Source: JBKGYG01 sp046546235 (GTDB lineage Bacteria; Bacillota; Clostridia; Lachnospirales; DSM-24629). From it: a stretch of DNA of 33,560 nt. The DNA lies in contig JBKGYG010000013.1 of assembly GCA_046546235.1 (NCBI GenBank), forward strand, positions 1 to 33,560, read 5' to 3'. Below the pieces are notes generated by a model that was not told the origin of the DNA, made no database searches, and was given only the letters and a program-made list of their open reading frames with translations. This document shows, in pieces, positions 24,330-31,995 of the stretch. Position 1 is the stretch's first letter; every line of letters starts with the position of its first letter. The translations under genes and the position numbers were made by a program.

Positions 24330-25646
24330 TTAATAATTTGAATCTTCTAATTGTATTATATAACTATAATCATTATACTCATAATCATAATCATCTGTTA
24401 AATATGATAATATATGTTTATATGTGTTATTATATGAGTAAGTTAACCTATTTATTTCTTGATTATCTAAATCAATATTTTCACTTTCTAAATTATCATA
24501 AGTTTCATCAACAGGTATAACTGATAATTGATTATCTGTTCTAAAATTATAAGTAGGAACAAACGAAATAGCATTTATAATTGGAGAATTATTATGTATT
24601 TTAGTAAAATGAATATTAAATATTACTCCTATATCTGTATTTTTAGGCCTATTTGCTGTATAACGTTGAGAAGATATAAAGTTACCTAGTGAATATATTA
24701 CCACACCTAGTCTTTCTTCCTCATTTTCTTCAATGCGTCTAATTTCTATTGGTTGAATTACGTGAGGATGACTACCTAATATTACATCTGCTCCAGCTTT
24801 AAACAACTTATCTACAATATCCCTTTGATGATTATTCGGAAAATCAAAATACTCATTTCCAAAATGTATAGATACAACAACTATATCAACTTTTTTATCT
24901 AATTCTTTTATTTCTTCAACCATATTATCAATATACTTCGAATTATACATATCTAAAGTATTTACCAAGTATGGCTTGTCTTCAGGTACTGGGAATCCAT
25001 TAGTGCCATATGTGTAGGCAGAAAATCCAAAAGCAATATCATTAATTTCTTTAATTAGAAATTCATCTTTTTCTTCTTGACTTCTATATGTTCCTACATG
25101 ACTTAATCCTATACTATCAAGCACATCCAAAGTACTTATTACACCTTTTGGCCTACTGTCTAAAGAGTGATTATTAGCAGTTGAAAGCAAATCAAAGCCA
25201 ACATCTTTCAAGTTTTCAGCTAATATCTCTGGGGTATTGAAGCAAGGATACCCTGAGTACCCTTGATAATGATTACCTTCTTTAAATTTAATGCCTTGAT
25301 CTTTACCTGCTAAAGTAGTTTCTAAATTACCAATTGTTAAATCTGAATCTTTTAAATAAGGTTCTATATACTGAAATGCATGAAAAAAGTCAAAAGTGTC
25401 ACTCTCACTGTTATAGCCTCTTATTAGTTGTTGTTTATGAACCATAATATCTCCAACAGCAGATATAGTAACTTCTTTTTTTCTAGAAGTAATAGGAATT
25501 CTATTGTCACTATCAATACTATCTACAAATTCTAATGCTTGAGGTGTAGTGATATTAACTGATTCCATTAATCCTTTGGTATTAATCGAATTTGAACACC
25601 CTGTAATAATGATTATAATTATAAGTATTATAAATAACTTTTTCAT
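24330..25646 (-). CDS. CapA-family metallophosphatase-like lipoprotein
   Basis: The 438-residue precursor has a lipoprotein signal ending in ITGC (Cys17), then the CapA/PgsA-type fold of the calcineurin-like phosphoesterase superfamily. Conserved metal-site segments are AVGDIMVHKQ (about residue 63), IGNLETTL, TANNHSLD, VSIHFGNEY and LGSHPHVIQP. CapA relatives take part in poly-gamma-glutamate capsule synthesis, but many stand-alone copies have no proven role, and no capBC genes are nearby. An acidic, Tyr-rich tail ends the protein. It lies 15 bases after alaS and is probably co-transcribed with it. Confidence 0.9.
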   Translation of the reverse strand: MKKLFIILIIIIIITGCSNSINTKGLMESVNITTPQALEFVDSIDSDNRIPITSRKKEVTISAVGDIMVHKQQLIRGYNSESDTFDFFHAFQYIEPYLKDSDLTIGNLETTLAGKDQGIKFKEGNHYQGYSGYPCFNTPEILAENLKDVGFDLLSTANNHSLDSRPKGVISTLDVLDSIGLSHVGTYRSQEEKDEFLIKEINDIAFGFSAYTYGTNGFPVPEDKPYLVNTLDMYNSKYIDNMVEEIKELDKKVDIVVVSIHFGNEYFDFPNNHQRDIVDKLFKAGADVILGSHPHVIQPIEIRRIEENEEERLGVVIYSLGNFISSQRYTANRPKNTDIGVIFNIHFTKIHNNSPIINAISFVPTYNFRTDNQLSVIPVDETYDNLESENIDLDNQEINRLTYSYNNTYKHILSYLTDDYDYEYNDYSYIIQLEDSNY

Positions 25647-25661
25647 TATTTCACCCCTTTA

Positions 25662-28301
25662 CTAAGAAAGTTGTTGGGTTAATATTTCTTTTGCCTTACT
25701 TAAAGCTTCTTCGATCTTTTCGGGTAGTTTGCCACCAGCTTGTGCCATATTAGGACGACCTCCTCCGCCGCCGCCAACAATTTTTGCGATTTCTCTTATC
25801 AGATTGCCAGCATGGGCTCCATTTTTAATTACATCATCCGTCGCCATAGTAATTAGATTTACCTTGTTATCTTTAGATGTAGCTAACACTACCACTCCTG
25901 AACCAAGTTTGTTCTTGAATTTATCTCCTAGATTTCTTAATCCATTCATATCCATATTATCAATCTTTACAGCTAATAATTTAACTCCTTTAACCTCTTC
26001 TACATTATCAAAAAGATTTCCTACAGCCCCTTGTGCTATTTCATTCTTTAATTTTTCATTTTCTTGTTGTAGCTTTTTATTATCTTTTAGTATATTTTCT
26101 ATCTTCTTAATCAGTAAAGTTGGTTCAGTTTTTAATAATTCCGTTGCATTCATTAATAATTCTTCTTGATTTTTATAGTAATTAATAGCATTTATAGAAG
26201 TAAATGCTTCAATTCTTCTAACTCCTGCTGCAATTCCAGATTCAGACATAATTTTAAACGTATTTAATTCTGAAGTATCATTTACATGTGTTCCTCCACA
26301 TAATTCTTTACTATACTCGCCCATTTTAACAACACGAACTTCTTCTCCATACTTTTCTCCAAATAATGCCATAGCTCCTTCTTTTTTTGCCTCATCTATA
26401 GTCATAATATTGGTATTTACTTGTAATCCTTCAATTATTTTATCATTTACTATTCTTTCTACTTCTTTTAATTCATCTAATGTTAAACTAGAAAAATGAG
26501 TGAAATCAAAGCGTAAACGTTCTGAATTAACCGATGATCCAGCTTGTTCTACATGAGTACCCAAAACTTCTCTTAAGGCTTTGTGTAATAAATGCGTAGC
26601 ACTATGATTTTTGGCTGTCTCTAGTCTTTTTGCTTTATCAACAATTAAATCAATTTTTTCTCCTACTTTAATTGAGCCTTTATCTATTTTACCAATATGG
26701 GCTATTTTATTGCCCATTACTTTTATAACATCTTCAACTATAAAAATTCCATTAGCTGATTCAATAACACCTGTGTCAGCTAACTGCCCGCCACTAGTAG
26801 CATAGAACGGTGTCTCCTCTGCAAATATAGTACCTTTTTCACCAGCTTTTAATTCATTAACAATTTGTTCAGTTGTAGTTAGAACAGAAGTAATAGATTT
26901 ATATTCAAAATTATCGTAACCAACAAATTTAGTTTCTAATTCTGGATTAATTTGATCATATACAGTTTCTTTGGCTCCCATATAATTCGTTACTTCTCTA
27001 GCCATTCGTGCTCTTTCCCGTTGCTCTTCCATAGCATTATTAAATCCAATTTCATCAATAGACATTTCTTCTTCTTCAAGTATCTCTTTTGTTAAATCAA
27101 TTGGAAAACCATAAGTATCATATAATTTAAAAGCTTTTTCCCCAGATAACTGTTTTTTTGAATTAGCTTTTAAATCATCAATATAAACATTAAGAATGTT
27201 TAATCCTTGATCTATAGTTTCATTAAATCGATCTTCTTCTAAAGTTATAATTTTGAATAAATAATCTCTTTTTTCCTCTAATTCTGGATATGCTTCTTTT
27301 GATACTTCAATTACTTTTTTAACTAATGTTGATAAAAATTCATCTTGTATCCCTAATAATTTACCATGTCTTGCAGCACGACGCAAAAGTCTTCTAAGAA
27401 CATATCCCCTACCTTCATTTGAAGGCAAAATACCATCAGAAGCCATAAATGTTACAGAGCGAATATGATCTGTAATTAATCTAATTGATATATCTTTTTT
27501 TGCATCTTTTTGGTATTTTACATTTGCTATTTTACATACTTCTTCTCTTAGAGCTTTGATTGTATCAACATCAAATATTGAATCTACACCTTGTAACATA
27601 GCTGCTACACGTTCTAAACCCATACCTGTATCAATATTTGGATTATCTAGTAGATTATAATTACCTTCTTCATCTTTTTCAAATTGTGTAAATACTAAAT
27701 TCCAGAATTCCATATATCTATCACAATCACAACCAATAGTACAATCTTCACTATTACAACCATATTCTTCTCCACGGTCATAATAAATCTCTGAACAAGG
27801 GCCACAAGGACCTGTCCCGTGCTCCCAAAAATTATCTTCTTTACCCATTCTAAATATTCGTTTTTTTTCAATGCCTATCTTTTTATGCCAAATTTCCTCT
27901 GCTTCATCATCTTCTTCATAAACAGAGATATATAGCTTGTCTTCTGATAATCCAAGTACTTTCGTAACAAATTCCCAAGCCCATTCAATAGCTTCTTCTT
28001 TAAAATAATCTCCAAATGAAAAATTCCCTAACATCTCAAAAAAAGTACCATGTCTTGCGGTTTTACCCACAATCTCAATATCCCCTGTTCTAATGCATTT
28101 TTGACAAGTTGCCACTCTTTTACTAGGCGGAACCTCTTGACCAGTAAAATATGGTTTAAGGGGAGCCATACCAGCATTTATTAATAATAAGCTTTTATCA
28201 TTCTGTGGTACTAAAGGAAAACTCTTCATTATTAAATGTTCTTTACTTTTAAAAAAATCTAAATATATTCTTCTAAGTTCATTCAAACCGTACTTTTTCA
28301 T
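25662..28301 (-). CDS. alaS: Alanyl-tRNA synthetase
   Basis: The full-length 879-residue enzyme charges tRNA-Ala and edits mischarged Ser and Gly. The class II aminoacylation core is at the N-terminus (LINAGMAPLKPYFTG, FFEMLGNFSFGDYF). The editing domain has His566/His570 in NHSATHLLH and Cys668/His672 in CGGTH. The C-terminal C-Ala domain ends with a glycine-rich GGGGGGRPNMAQAGG segment. The ATG follows AGGAGG. No T-box lies upstream, although many Firmicute alaS genes have one. Instead a near-consensus promoter and a short terminator-like hairpin occupy the 98-base leader region. Confidence 0.98.
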   Translation of the reverse strand: MKKYGLNELRRIYLDFFKSKEHLIMKSFPLVPQNDKSLLLINAGMAPLKPYFTGQEVPPSKRVATCQKCIRTGDIEIVGKTARHGTFFEMLGNFSFGDYFKEEAIEWAWEFVTKVLGLSEDKLYISVYEEDDEAEEIWHKKIGIEKKRIFRMGKEDNFWEHGTGPCGPCSEIYYDRGEEYGCNSEDCTIGCDCDRYMEFWNLVFTQFEKDEEGNYNLLDNPNIDTGMGLERVAAMLQGVDSIFDVDTIKALREEVCKIANVKYQKDAKKDISIRLITDHIRSVTFMASDGILPSNEGRGYVLRRLLRRAARHGKLLGIQDEFLSTLVKKVIEVSKEAYPELEEKRDYLFKIITLEEDRFNETIDQGLNILNVYIDDLKANSKKQLSGEKAFKLYDTYGFPIDLTKEILEEEEMSIDEIGFNNAMEEQRERARMAREVTNYMGAKETVYDQINPELETKFVGYDNFEYKSITSVLTTTEQIVNELKAGEKGTIFAEETPFYATSGGQLADTGVIESANGIFIVEDVIKVMGNKIAHIGKIDKGSIKVGEKIDLIVDKAKRLETAKNHSATHLLHKALREVLGTHVEQAGSSVNSERLRFDFTHFSSLTLDELKEVERIVNDKIIEGLQVNTNIMTIDEAKKEGAMALFGEKYGEEVRVVKMGEYSKELCGGTHVNDTSELNTFKIMSESGIAAGVRRIEAFTSINAINYYKNQEELLMNATELLKTEPTLLIKKIENILKDNKKLQQENEKLKNEIAQGAVGNLFDNVEEVKGVKLLAVKIDNMDMNGLRNLGDKFKNKLGSGVVVLATSKDNKVNLITMATDDVIKNGAHAGNLIREIAKIVGGGGGGRPNMAQAGGKLPEKIEEALSKAKEILTQQLS

Positions 28302-28330
28302 TATTATCCTCCTAATATAGCGTTAAGAGT

Positions 28331-28355
28331 TAAAAACCCCGTCTTTATACGAGGT
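28331..28355 (-). terminator. Terminator-like hairpin in the alaS leader
   Basis: On the minus strand ACCTCGT pairs with ACGGGGT (one G-U pair) across a 6-base loop and is followed by TTTTT. It lies downstream of the promoter at 28374-28403 and about 30 bases before the alaS start, so it is in the alaS mRNA. It may be an attenuator or a weak terminator for the upstream peptide transcript. Confidence 0.7.
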
Positions 28356-28373
28356 ATTAATATCTTGTAAAAA

Positions 28374-28403
28374 ATTATAAAATAAATATGTAGCTTTTGT
28401 CAA
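28374..28403 (-). promoter_or_regulatory. Near-perfect sigma-A promoter for alaS
   Basis: TTGACA (28398-28403) and TATAAT (28374-28379) both match consensus fully, with an 18-base spacer. Predicted initiation is near 28366. The -35 box contains the TGA stop codon of the upstream 38-residue ORF. Confidence 0.88.
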
Positions 28404-28516
28404 TTATTCTCTATTGATTCTTTTCTAATCTTTCTTTTTCTTAATTTTATTCCAATATATACTCCTATTATAGTTGATAATATTGATAATACAAGTTTTA
28501 ATATAATCTCTAACAT
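28400..28516 (-). CDS. 38-residue single-pass membrane peptide
   Basis: I do not recognise this peptide. It begins LEIILKLVLSILSTIIGVYI, a hydrophobic segment long enough to span the membrane once, followed by a basic tail (KLRKRKIRKE) and a polar end (SIENN). This layout predicts an inner-face basic C-terminus. The evidence that it is real is a strong AAGGAGG ribosome-binding site seven bases before the ATG and its own promoter at 28543-28571. It stands alone between the his operon and alaS. Length and topology are like small membrane regulators or type I toxin peptides, but neither role is shown. Confidence 0.68.
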   Translation of the reverse strand: MLEIILKLVLSILSTIIGVYIGIKLRKRKIRKESIENN

Positions 28517-28542
28517 AATAATTCCTCCTTAGCTATAATAAA

Positions 28543-28571
28543 TTTATATCATATGTAGGAAAATTATTCAA
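28543..28571 (-). promoter_or_regulatory. Promoter for the 38-residue peptide gene
   Basis: TTGAAT (28566-28571) and TATAAA (28543-28548) are 17 bases apart, with an extended -10 TG. Predicted initiation is near 28536, leaving a leader of about 20 bases to the ATG. Confidence 0.65.
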
Positions 28572-28585
28572 CGGGTAATTAACTA

Positions 28586-28614
28586 TTTTAGGCAAGGTTA
28601 TACCTTGCCTAAAA
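28586..28614 (-). repeat. 12-bp hairpin after hisIE
   Basis: TTTTAGGCAAGG and CCTTGCCTAAAA are perfect 12-base arms around a 5-base loop, directly after the hisIE stop codon. It marks the end of the his operon, but the T-rich side is on the 5' arm on both strands and no T tract follows. It is therefore not a canonical intrinsic terminator. It may protect the mRNA 3' end or act otherwise. Confidence 0.75.
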
Positions 28615-28616
28615 AT

Positions 28617-29237
28617 TTATCTTCTTTTACCGAGTTCTTTTAAAATATCATCCCAAGTTACATCTTTTTCAACCATAAGAACCGTTAAGTGATAGAGAAG
28701 ATCTGATATCTCATATATTACTTCTTCATTACCTTCATTTTTAGCTCCAATAATAACTTCAGCTGTTTCTTCCCCTACTTTTTTAAGTATTTTATCTATA
28801 CCTTTATCAAAAAGATAATTAGTATATGATCCTTCTTTTGGATTTACTTTTCTATCTAAAACAACATCATAAACTTCATTTAATATCTGATTAGGTGTAT
28901 CTGATTCTTCATTCCATTTATTTTTTATTGTTTCAAAAAAGCAAGTTTTATTCCCAGTATGACAAGCTACGCCTTCTTGTTTAACTTCTATTAGGATAGT
29001 ATCAGAATCACAATCAATTTTCATGCTTTTTAACCATTGATAATGACCTGATGTTTCCCCTTTTAACCACAATTTTTGTCTTGAACGACTATAATAATGA
29101 ACTCTTCCTGTTTCTAAAGTCTTATTATAAGCTTCTTCATTCATATAAGCTAACATTAAAACCTTTTTTGTTTTATAGTCCTGAGTTACCACAGGTATTA
29201 AACCATTTTTATTTAATTTAAATTTACTAAATTCCAT
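28617..29237 (-). CDS. hisIE: Bifunctional phosphoribosyl-AMP cyclohydrolase / phosphoribosyl-ATP pyrophosphatase
   Basis: The 206-residue fusion catalyses steps 2 and 3 of histidine synthesis. Residues 1 to about 115 are HisI: VLMLAYMNEEAYNKTLETGRVHYYSRSR, metal-binding DCDSDT and the Cys/His pair in EGVACHTGNKTCFF. Residues from about 118 are HisE, with GIDKILKKVGEETAEVIIGAKN and EISDLLYHLTVLM. The fusion is common in Clostridia and Bacilli. It is the last his gene here. Confidence 0.97.
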   Translation of the reverse strand: MEFSKFKLNKNGLIPVVTQDYKTKKVLMLAYMNEEAYNKTLETGRVHYYSRSRQKLWLKGETSGHYQWLKSMKIDCDSDTILIEVKQEGVACHTGNKTCFFETIKNKWNEESDTPNQILNEVYDVVLDRKVNPKEGSYTNYLFDKGIDKILKKVGEETAEVIIGAKNEGNEEVIYEISDLLYHLTVLMVEKDVTWDDILKELGKRR

Positions 29238-29248
29238 AATAACCTCCT

Positions 29249-30010
29249 TTATATACGTACGGGTATTCCTTCATCTTGTAAGTATTCTTTTAGTTCTTTA
29301 ATATCTATTTCTTTAAAATGAAATAATGAAGCAGCTAAAGCAGCATCTGCATATCCTTCTGTTAATACTTCTTTAAAATCTTCCATACTACCTGCCCCAC
29401 CAGAAGCAATAACAGGAATATTAACAGCTTCACTAACCAATTTAATTAATTCAAGATCGTAACCTTTTTGAGTTCCATCTGCATCCATACTAGTCAATAA
29501 AATCTCACCAGCCCCACGTTGTTCAACTTCTTTAGCCCATTCAATAGCATCTTTACCGGTGTTTATTCTTCCACCATTTATATATACATCAAAACTATTT
29601 CGTTCATTATTTCTTTTTACATCTATAGCGACAACAATACATTGACTACCGAACATCTTTGCTCCTTCATTTATAAGTTCAGGACGTTTAATAGCAGCTG
29701 AATTTACCGAAATCTTATCAGCGCCAGCTCTTAACATCATTTTAATATCTTCAATAGTTCTAATGCCTCCACCTACTGTTAGAGGGATAAATATTTGGTC
29801 AGCTGTTTTTTTAACAACATCAACAATGGTTTTACGCTTTTCAAAAGACGCTGTTATATCCAAAAAAACTATCTCATCAGCAAGACTTTTATTATATATT
29901 TTTGCTACTTCAACAGGATCACCTGCGTCGATAAGATTAACAAATTTAACTCCTTTAACAACTCTACCTTTATCTACATCTAAACAAGGTATTATTCTTT
30001 TTGTTAACAT
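29249..30010 (-). CDS. hisF: Imidazole glycerol phosphate synthase, cyclase subunit
   Basis: HisF takes ammonia from HisH and converts PRFAR to imidazole glycerol phosphate and AICAR. The 253-residue barrel has catalytic Asp11 (CLDVDKGRVVKG) and Asp130 (VVAIDVKRN), the phosphate-binding TVGGGIRT, and IPVIASGGAGS. The start codon abuts the hisA stop with no gap, consistent with coupled translation. Confidence 0.98.
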   Translation of the reverse strand: MLTKRIIPCLDVDKGRVVKGVKFVNLIDAGDPVEVAKIYNKSLADEIVFLDITASFEKRKTIVDVVKKTADQIFIPLTVGGGIRTIEDIKMMLRAGADKISVNSAAIKRPELINEGAKMFGSQCIVVAIDVKRNNERNSFDVYINGGRINTGKDAIEWAKEVEQRGAGEILLTSMDADGTQKGYDLELIKLVSEAVNIPVIASGGAGSMEDFKEVLTEGYADAALAASLFHFKEIDIKELKEYLQDEGIPVRI

Positions 30011-30736
30011 TTATTTACCCCTTTCAAACATTTTTACTGCTTCATCCAAATTAATTTTATCTGTATAAAGAGCTTTTCCAATAATAGCTCCTTGTACTTT
30101 TATTTTACTTAGATTTTCTAAATCTTTTAAAGATGTAACTCCACCTGAAGCAATAATATCTAAATTAGTTTCTGAAACTAATAATCCAGTTGAATCAACA
30201 TTAGGTCCCATTAACATACCATCTTTTGAAATATCTGTATAAACAATAGTTTTAACACCAATATTTTGCATTTGTTTACATAAATCTATTGCTGTTAACT
30301 TACTTACTTTCTCCCAACCTTCTACAGCAACAAGTCCATTTTTAGCGTCAATACCAATTACTATTTTATCTGAACCAAATAATCTTATGGCTTCTTTAAC
30401 CATTTTTGGGTCTTCTACTGCTTTTGTTCCAATAATGACACGACTTACTCCTAGATTTAATTTTCTTTCAATGTCTTGGATGGATCGGATGCCACCACCT
30501 ACTTGTACAGGTGCATTCACTTTTTCTACTATTCTTTTAATGACATCTTCATTTACAGATTTACCCACCAATGCACCATCTAAATCAACAACATGAATAA
30601 AACTTCCACCTAATTCTTGCCATTTTTCTGCAATTTCTTCTGGTGAATTAGAATAAACTTCGACATTTTGAAATTGTCCTTGTCTTAAACGTACACATTG
30701 GCCTTTTTTAATATCAATTGCTGGATATAATTGCAT
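30011..30736 (-). CDS. hisA: ProFAR isomerase (HisA)
   Basis: HisA isomerises the ProFAR aminoaldose to PRFAR, the substrate of HisF-HisH. The 241-residue half-barrel duplication shows catalytic Asp8 (YPAIDIKKGQCVRL) and Asp130 (GIDAKNG), VGGGIRS and ASGGVTS phosphate loops, and YTDISKDGMLMGPN. It lies between hisH and hisF. Some actinobacteria use a bifunctional PriA here, but a separate trpF in this window makes that unnecessary. Confidence 0.98.
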   Translation of the reverse strand: MQLYPAIDIKKGQCVRLRQGQFQNVEVYSNSPEEIAEKWQELGGSFIHVVDLDGALVGKSVNEDVIKRIVEKVNAPVQVGGGIRSIQDIERKLNLGVSRVIIGTKAVEDPKMVKEAIRLFGSDKIVIGIDAKNGLVAVEGWEKVSKLTAIDLCKQMQNIGVKTIVYTDISKDGMLMGPNVDSTGLLVSETNLDIIASGGVTSLKDLENLSKIKVQGAIIGKALYTDKINLDEAVKMFERGK

Positions 30737-30748
30737 TATCCATTCCTC

Positions 30749-31348
30749 CTATATTCTAGCAAAATTACTCAATATTACTAAACCTGTTTCACCACTTTTT
30801 TCTGGATGAAACTGCAATGCAAATATATTATTTGATTGAGCTGCAACTTGTATTTCTTTTCCATAATTTGTAGTGGCACTAATTATATTATCATTTGTTT
30901 CCAAATAATAAGAATGAACAAAATAAACATATATTTCATTTGCTAGTCCTTTAAATAACGGTTCTTCCTGTTTTATATTAAGCTTATTCCATCCCATGTG
31001 AGGAATTTTAAGAGGGACATTTAATTTTTTAATATCACCCGTTATTAATCCAAGTCCTTTTGATAGACCATGTTCTTCTGATGTTTCAAACACTAATTGC
31101 ATCCCAAGGCATATACCTAAAAATGGTATATCATTACTTGTAGCTTCTTTTATCCAATCAACTAACTTTGCTTTTTTTAGTTCATTCATTGCATCTTTAA
31201 AAGCACCAACACCTGGTAATATTAATTTATCTGTTTTATTTAAAATCTGGGGATCAGATGAAATAACACTATCAATACCTAAATAAGTCAGAGCATTAGA
31301 TACGCTATGAAGATTCCCCATCCCGTAATCAATAATCCCTATTTTCAT
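30749..31348 (-). CDS. hisH: Imidazole glycerol phosphate synthase, glutaminase subunit
   Basis: This class I glutamine amidotransferase supplies ammonia to HisF. The 199 residues carry IGIIDYGMGNLHSV at the start, the nucleophile Cys80 in LGICLGMQLVFETSEEHG, and the His181/Glu183 pair in FHPEKSG. The YVYFVHSYY segment, which contacts HisF, is conserved. It is followed by hisA after 12 bases. Confidence 0.98.
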   Translation of the reverse strand: MKIGIIDYGMGNLHSVSNALTYLGIDSVISSDPQILNKTDKLILPGVGAFKDAMNELKKAKLVDWIKEATSNDIPFLGICLGMQLVFETSEEHGLSKGLGLITGDIKKLNVPLKIPHMGWNKLNIKQEEPLFKGLANEIYVYFVHSYYLETNDNIISATTNYGKEIQVAAQSNNIFALQFHPEKSGETGLVILSNFARI

Positions 31349-31360
31349 ATGTCCTCCTAT

Positions 31361-31954
31361 TTAATCCAATTTACCTTTAGTTGATAAAATATCTTTTATT
31401 CTTAAATCAATAGTTGTTGATTCATCAAGAGCTCTTGCAAAAGCTTTAAAGATTCCTTCTACAATATGGTGATTGTTTTTGCCTTCAAATAATTTGATAT
31501 GTAGATTCATTCCAACTTGCTGTGATATAGCTCTAAAAAATTCTTCAACCATTTCAGTTTGCATTGTCCCTATTGTAGACACAGTAAAAGGAACATCAAA
31601 GTTCAAATATGCTCTTCCAGACAAATCAATGGCACATAATACTAATGTTTCATCCATTGGCAAAACATTAGAGCCATAACGTTTAATTCCTTTTTTATCT
31701 CCTAGAGCCTTTTTGATACATTGCCCAAGGACGATTCCAACATCTTCAATAGTATGATGAGGGTCAACTTCCAAATCACCATCTGCGCTTACATTCAAAT
31801 CGAAGAAACCATGTTTTGCAATGTGATTCAACATATGATCAAAAAAACCTATTCCTGTGTTAATATCGGATTTCCCTGTACCATCAATATTAAGTTTAAT
31901 AGATATGTCAGTTTCATTTGTTTCTCTACTTATTTCATAATTGCGTTCTTCCAA
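31361..31954 (-). CDS. hisB: Imidazoleglycerol-phosphate dehydratase
   Basis: HisB dehydrates imidazole glycerol phosphate in a manganese-dependent reaction. The 197-residue protein has the metal-binding motifs FFDHMLNHIAKHG, DPHHTIEDVG and NHHIVEGIFKAFARAL. It is the monofunctional form, without the phosphatase domain of E. coli HisB. I chose a TTG start eight bases after GGAGG. An upstream in-frame GTG lies on that ribosome-binding site and adds three atypical residues (FCL). The ribosome-binding site can pair in a small hairpin at 31959-31975. Confidence 0.96.
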   Translation of the reverse strand: MEERNYEISRETNETDISIKLNIDGTGKSDINTGIGFFDHMLNHIAKHGFFDLNVSADGDLEVDPHHTIEDVGIVLGQCIKKALGDKKGIKRYGSNVLPMDETLVLCAIDLSGRAYLNFDVPFTVSTIGTMQTEMVEEFFRAISQQVGMNLHIKLFEGKNNHHIVEGIFKAFARALDESTTIDLRIKDILSTKGKLD

Positions 31955-31958
31955 ACAA

Positions 31959-31995
31959 AACACCTCCGAAGTGTTATTGATAACGACATAGTCGC
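31959..31995 (-). repeat. Two small hairpins in the hisC-hisB gap
   Basis: On the minus strand AACACTT pairs with AGGTGTT (31959-31975, loop CGG, one G-U pair), hiding the GGAGGTG ribosome-binding site of hisB. A second hairpin, GCGAC with GTCGT (31983-31995, loop TAT), overlaps the hisC stop. Together they may tune hisB translation relative to hisC. Confidence 0.5.

Noticed and set aside
24300..24330. Intrinsic terminator after the CapA-like gene
   Set aside because: Only a short AACCA/TGGTT pairing with a long loop and no clean T tract.
24326..24520. Plus-strand ORF of 64 codons over the capA-like gene
   Set aside because: It is antisense to the AT-rich, Tyr/Asn/Asp-rich tail of the lipoprotein, has no RBS and no family likeness.
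25729..26169. Plus-strand ORF of 146 codons opposite the end of alaS
   Set aside because: Its Pro run mirrors the glycine-rich C-Ala segment; no start signal.
28302..28399. T-box leader for alaS
   Set aside because: No GGGTGG core, no Stem I motifs and far too short; only a promoter and a small hairpin are present.
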